Assembly: GCA_002314805.1 (NCBI GenBank)
Contig: DCHJ01000081.1
Coordinates: 1-6,554, forward strand
Length of the DNA stretch: 6,554 nt
Reading direction: 5' to 3'
From: Lachnospiraceae bacterium UBA1755
GTDB taxonomy: Bacteria > Bacillota > Clostridia > Lachnospirales > Lachnospiraceae
Every line of letters starts with the position of its first letter. Within the stretch, counting starts at the first letter, position 1. The notes below the pieces were generated by a model. That model was given only the letters and a program-made list of their open reading frames with translations. It was not told where the DNA came from and did no database searches. Positions 5,269 through 6,554 of this stretch are shown piece after piece. Made by a program: the position numbers and the translations under genes.

Positions 5269-6513
5269 ATGAAGAAGATCATAATACCTGCAGTTGCGTT
5301 TATGATGGTGATCCTTGGTACATTCACAGCCAGGGCTGATTGGGTACAGAGCGGATCGGATTATTATTACTACAACGGGAACGACCCGGTGAAAAATGAG
5401 ATTATTGATGACCTGTACTATACAGATTCCAACGGAAAGATGGTCAGAAATCAGTGGATACAGATATCAGATTCAGACGGGACCCATTACCGCTATTTCG
5501 GAAATGACGGCAAGATGGTCAAGGACAGATGGCTGACGATAAGCGACAAGACATATCATTTCAACGATAACGGTGATATGGAGACCGGATGGATCCTTGA
5601 CAATATGTATTTCTGCCATTACGATGACGGGCATATGCTCACAGGCTGGCAGAGACTTGAGGATCCTGCAGATGTGCAGAGCAATCCGGGAAGCGGTCCT
5701 TCTGTGGGAGATGATACTAATATTCACTGGTATTATTTCTCCAATTCAGGCAGAAAGTATCTTGCAGAGAATGCCGATTATGTTGAGAAGAGGATCGACG
5801 GAAAACGCTACTGCTTCAACAACTACGGCGCGCTTCAGACCGGATGGGTCAAGATCTATGATCTGGACGGTATTGGCGGATATAAGTATTTTGATCAGGA
5901 CGGTACCGATCATGTCGGTTGGTATTCACTGAATCCACCGGATGAGCTTGCATCCAACTATGCTTATGACGTAATGTGGTTTTATTTTAATAATTCCGGT
6001 TCACCCCAGTACGATGCTGACGGTGTCCCGACGATAGGGGATCTGAAGAGGATCAATAACAAACGTTATTATTTCAACATCTGGGGTACTCCCGTATGGG
6101 GACTGTGCAAGCTCTGGACGACCACCAGCGGCGGAGATTATGAGACATTTTTCTTCGGAACACAGGATAAGTGCTGCGCACAGCATGGTAAGTTCCAGAT
6201 AACGGAGGGTGATGCTGTCAAATCGTCATTCTTCTTTACCGAAAGCGGTACGGGGTTTACAGGTGTTAACAGCGGATGCCTCTACTACAAGGGAAAGATG
6301 CAGAAGGCCTCATCTTCGGAGAAGTATGCAGTAATAAGAGTCAATGATAAGAATTATCTTGTAAGTACAGCGGGTAAGGTCCAGAAGGGTAAGAAATGTA
6401 CCGACGGTGACGGAGTAAAGTGGGAGTCAGATTCATCAGGAATCGTGACCAAGCAGGACGGAGTGCAGTTCAGCGGCAGCGGAAGATCTCCGGAGGCTCC
6501 GACATTTGAATAA
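5269..6513 (+). CDS. Secreted choline/cell-wall-binding repeat protein without a recognisable catalytic domain
   Basis: The ATG at 5269 gives 414 residues and follows GAGAGGTGG (5257-5265), a good ribosome site; an in-frame TTG at 5245 would lie upstream of that site and is rejected. Residues 1-23 are a signal peptide: MKK, a hydrophobic stretch of about 16 residues, and an A-R-A cleavage site before Asp24. The rest, from about 24 to 285 and more loosely to the end, is a run of roughly ten or more repeats of the CW_binding_1/glucan-binding type, with aromatic motifs such as YYYYNGND, RYFGNDGKMV, YHFNDNGDMETGW, YCFNNYGALQTGW and RYYFNIWG. Such repeats bind choline on teichoic acids or polysaccharide. 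No enzyme domain, LPXTG motif or C-terminal membrane anchor is seen, so the protein may be a surface adhesin or structural binder held only by its repeats. It has its own promoter and lies between two copies of the palindromic repeat. Confidence 0.9.
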   Translation: MKKIIIPAVAFMMVILGTFTARADWVQSGSDYYYYNGNDPVKNEIIDDLYYTDSNGKMVRNQWIQISDSDGTHYRYFGNDGKMVKDRWLTISDKTYHFNDNGDMETGWILDNMYFCHYDDGHMLTGWQRLEDPADVQSNPGSGPSVGDDTNIHWYYFSNSGRKYLAENADYVEKRIDGKRYCFNNYGALQTGWVKIYDLDGIGGYKYFDQDGTDHVGWYSLNPPDELASNYAYDVMWFYFNNSGSPQYDADGVPTIGDLKRINNKRYYFNIWGTPVWGLCKLWTTTSGGDYETFFFGTQDKCCAQHGKFQITEGDAVKSSFFFTESGTGFTGVNSGCLYYKGKMQKASSSEKYAVIRVNDKNYLVSTAGKVQKGKKCTDGDGVKWESDSSGIVTKQDGVQFSGSGRSPEAPTFE

Positions 6514-6531
6514 ATAACGGATTGACGATCA

Positions 6532-6554
6532 GACAGGGGTCGGACAGGGGGACG
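6532..6554. repeat. Beginning of a second copy of the palindromic element, cut by the window end
   Basis: GACAGGGGTCG (6532-6542) is followed by GACAGGGGGACG (6543-6554). The latter is identical to 5071-5082 of the palindrome arm, and the 11-base spacing of the two GACAGGGG words matches the period of the tandem units at 5118-5150 on the opposite strand. It starts 18 bases after the stop of the repeat protein gene. The tandem unit comes before the arm here and after it in the first copy, so this copy is probably in inverted orientation. Only the first 23 bases can be seen. Confidence 0.7.

Overview
The window looks like chromosomal DNA from a gut- or rumen-type Firmicute, most likely a member of the Lachnospiraceae. 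This rests on the kinds of proteins present: an AAA-ATPase-like/PD-(D/E)XK family protein, a Giardia-type class IIB fructose-bisphosphate aldolase, a fused nucleotidyltransferase/HAD phosphatase and a secreted YYF/GW-repeat cell-wall-binding protein. Strong GGAGG-type ribosome sites agree with it. The taxon is an inference from family resemblance, not a database match.

Layout from left to right: (1) The 3' end of a plus-strand gene for an AAA-ATPase-like protein with a PD-(D/E)XK-type C-terminus whose catalytic acidic residues appear lost (1-867). (2) Facing it, fba for fructose-bisphosphate aldolase on the minus strand (974-1948), with a clear terminator, ribosome site and extended -10 promoter. 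(3) A repeat-rich divergent intergenic region (1949-2325) holding eight 12-bp tandem units and an 8-bp AGATATAT array. (4) A 508-residue fusion of a sugar-phosphate nucleotidyltransferase and a GmhB-like histidinol-phosphatase-type HAD phosphatase (2326-3852). Its nucleotidyltransferase half is interrupted by a 12-residue, cysteine-periodic tandem repeat. (5) A 330-base gap with degenerate duplicated repeats, a likely promoter and a leader hairpin. (6) A class I SAM-dependent methyltransferase gene (4183-5094) whose last eight codons and stop lie inside a perfect 30-bp-arm palindrome. (7) A secreted choline/cell-wall-binding-repeat protein with its own promoter (5269-6513). (8) At the right edge, the beginning of what looks like a second copy of the palindromic element.

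The genes do not form one obvious operon: each has its own promoter-like sequence or a large gap before it. The fusion enzyme would carry out the last two steps of nucleotide-activated heptose (or similar sugar) synthesis for surface polysaccharide, and the repeat protein would act at the cell surface. fba (glycolysis) and the RNA-type methyltransferase are housekeeping genes. What stands out is the number of independent repeat structures in 6.5 kb. Two of them directly affect protein sequence: the repeat inside the nucleotidyltransferase and the palindrome that rewrites the methyltransferase C-terminus.
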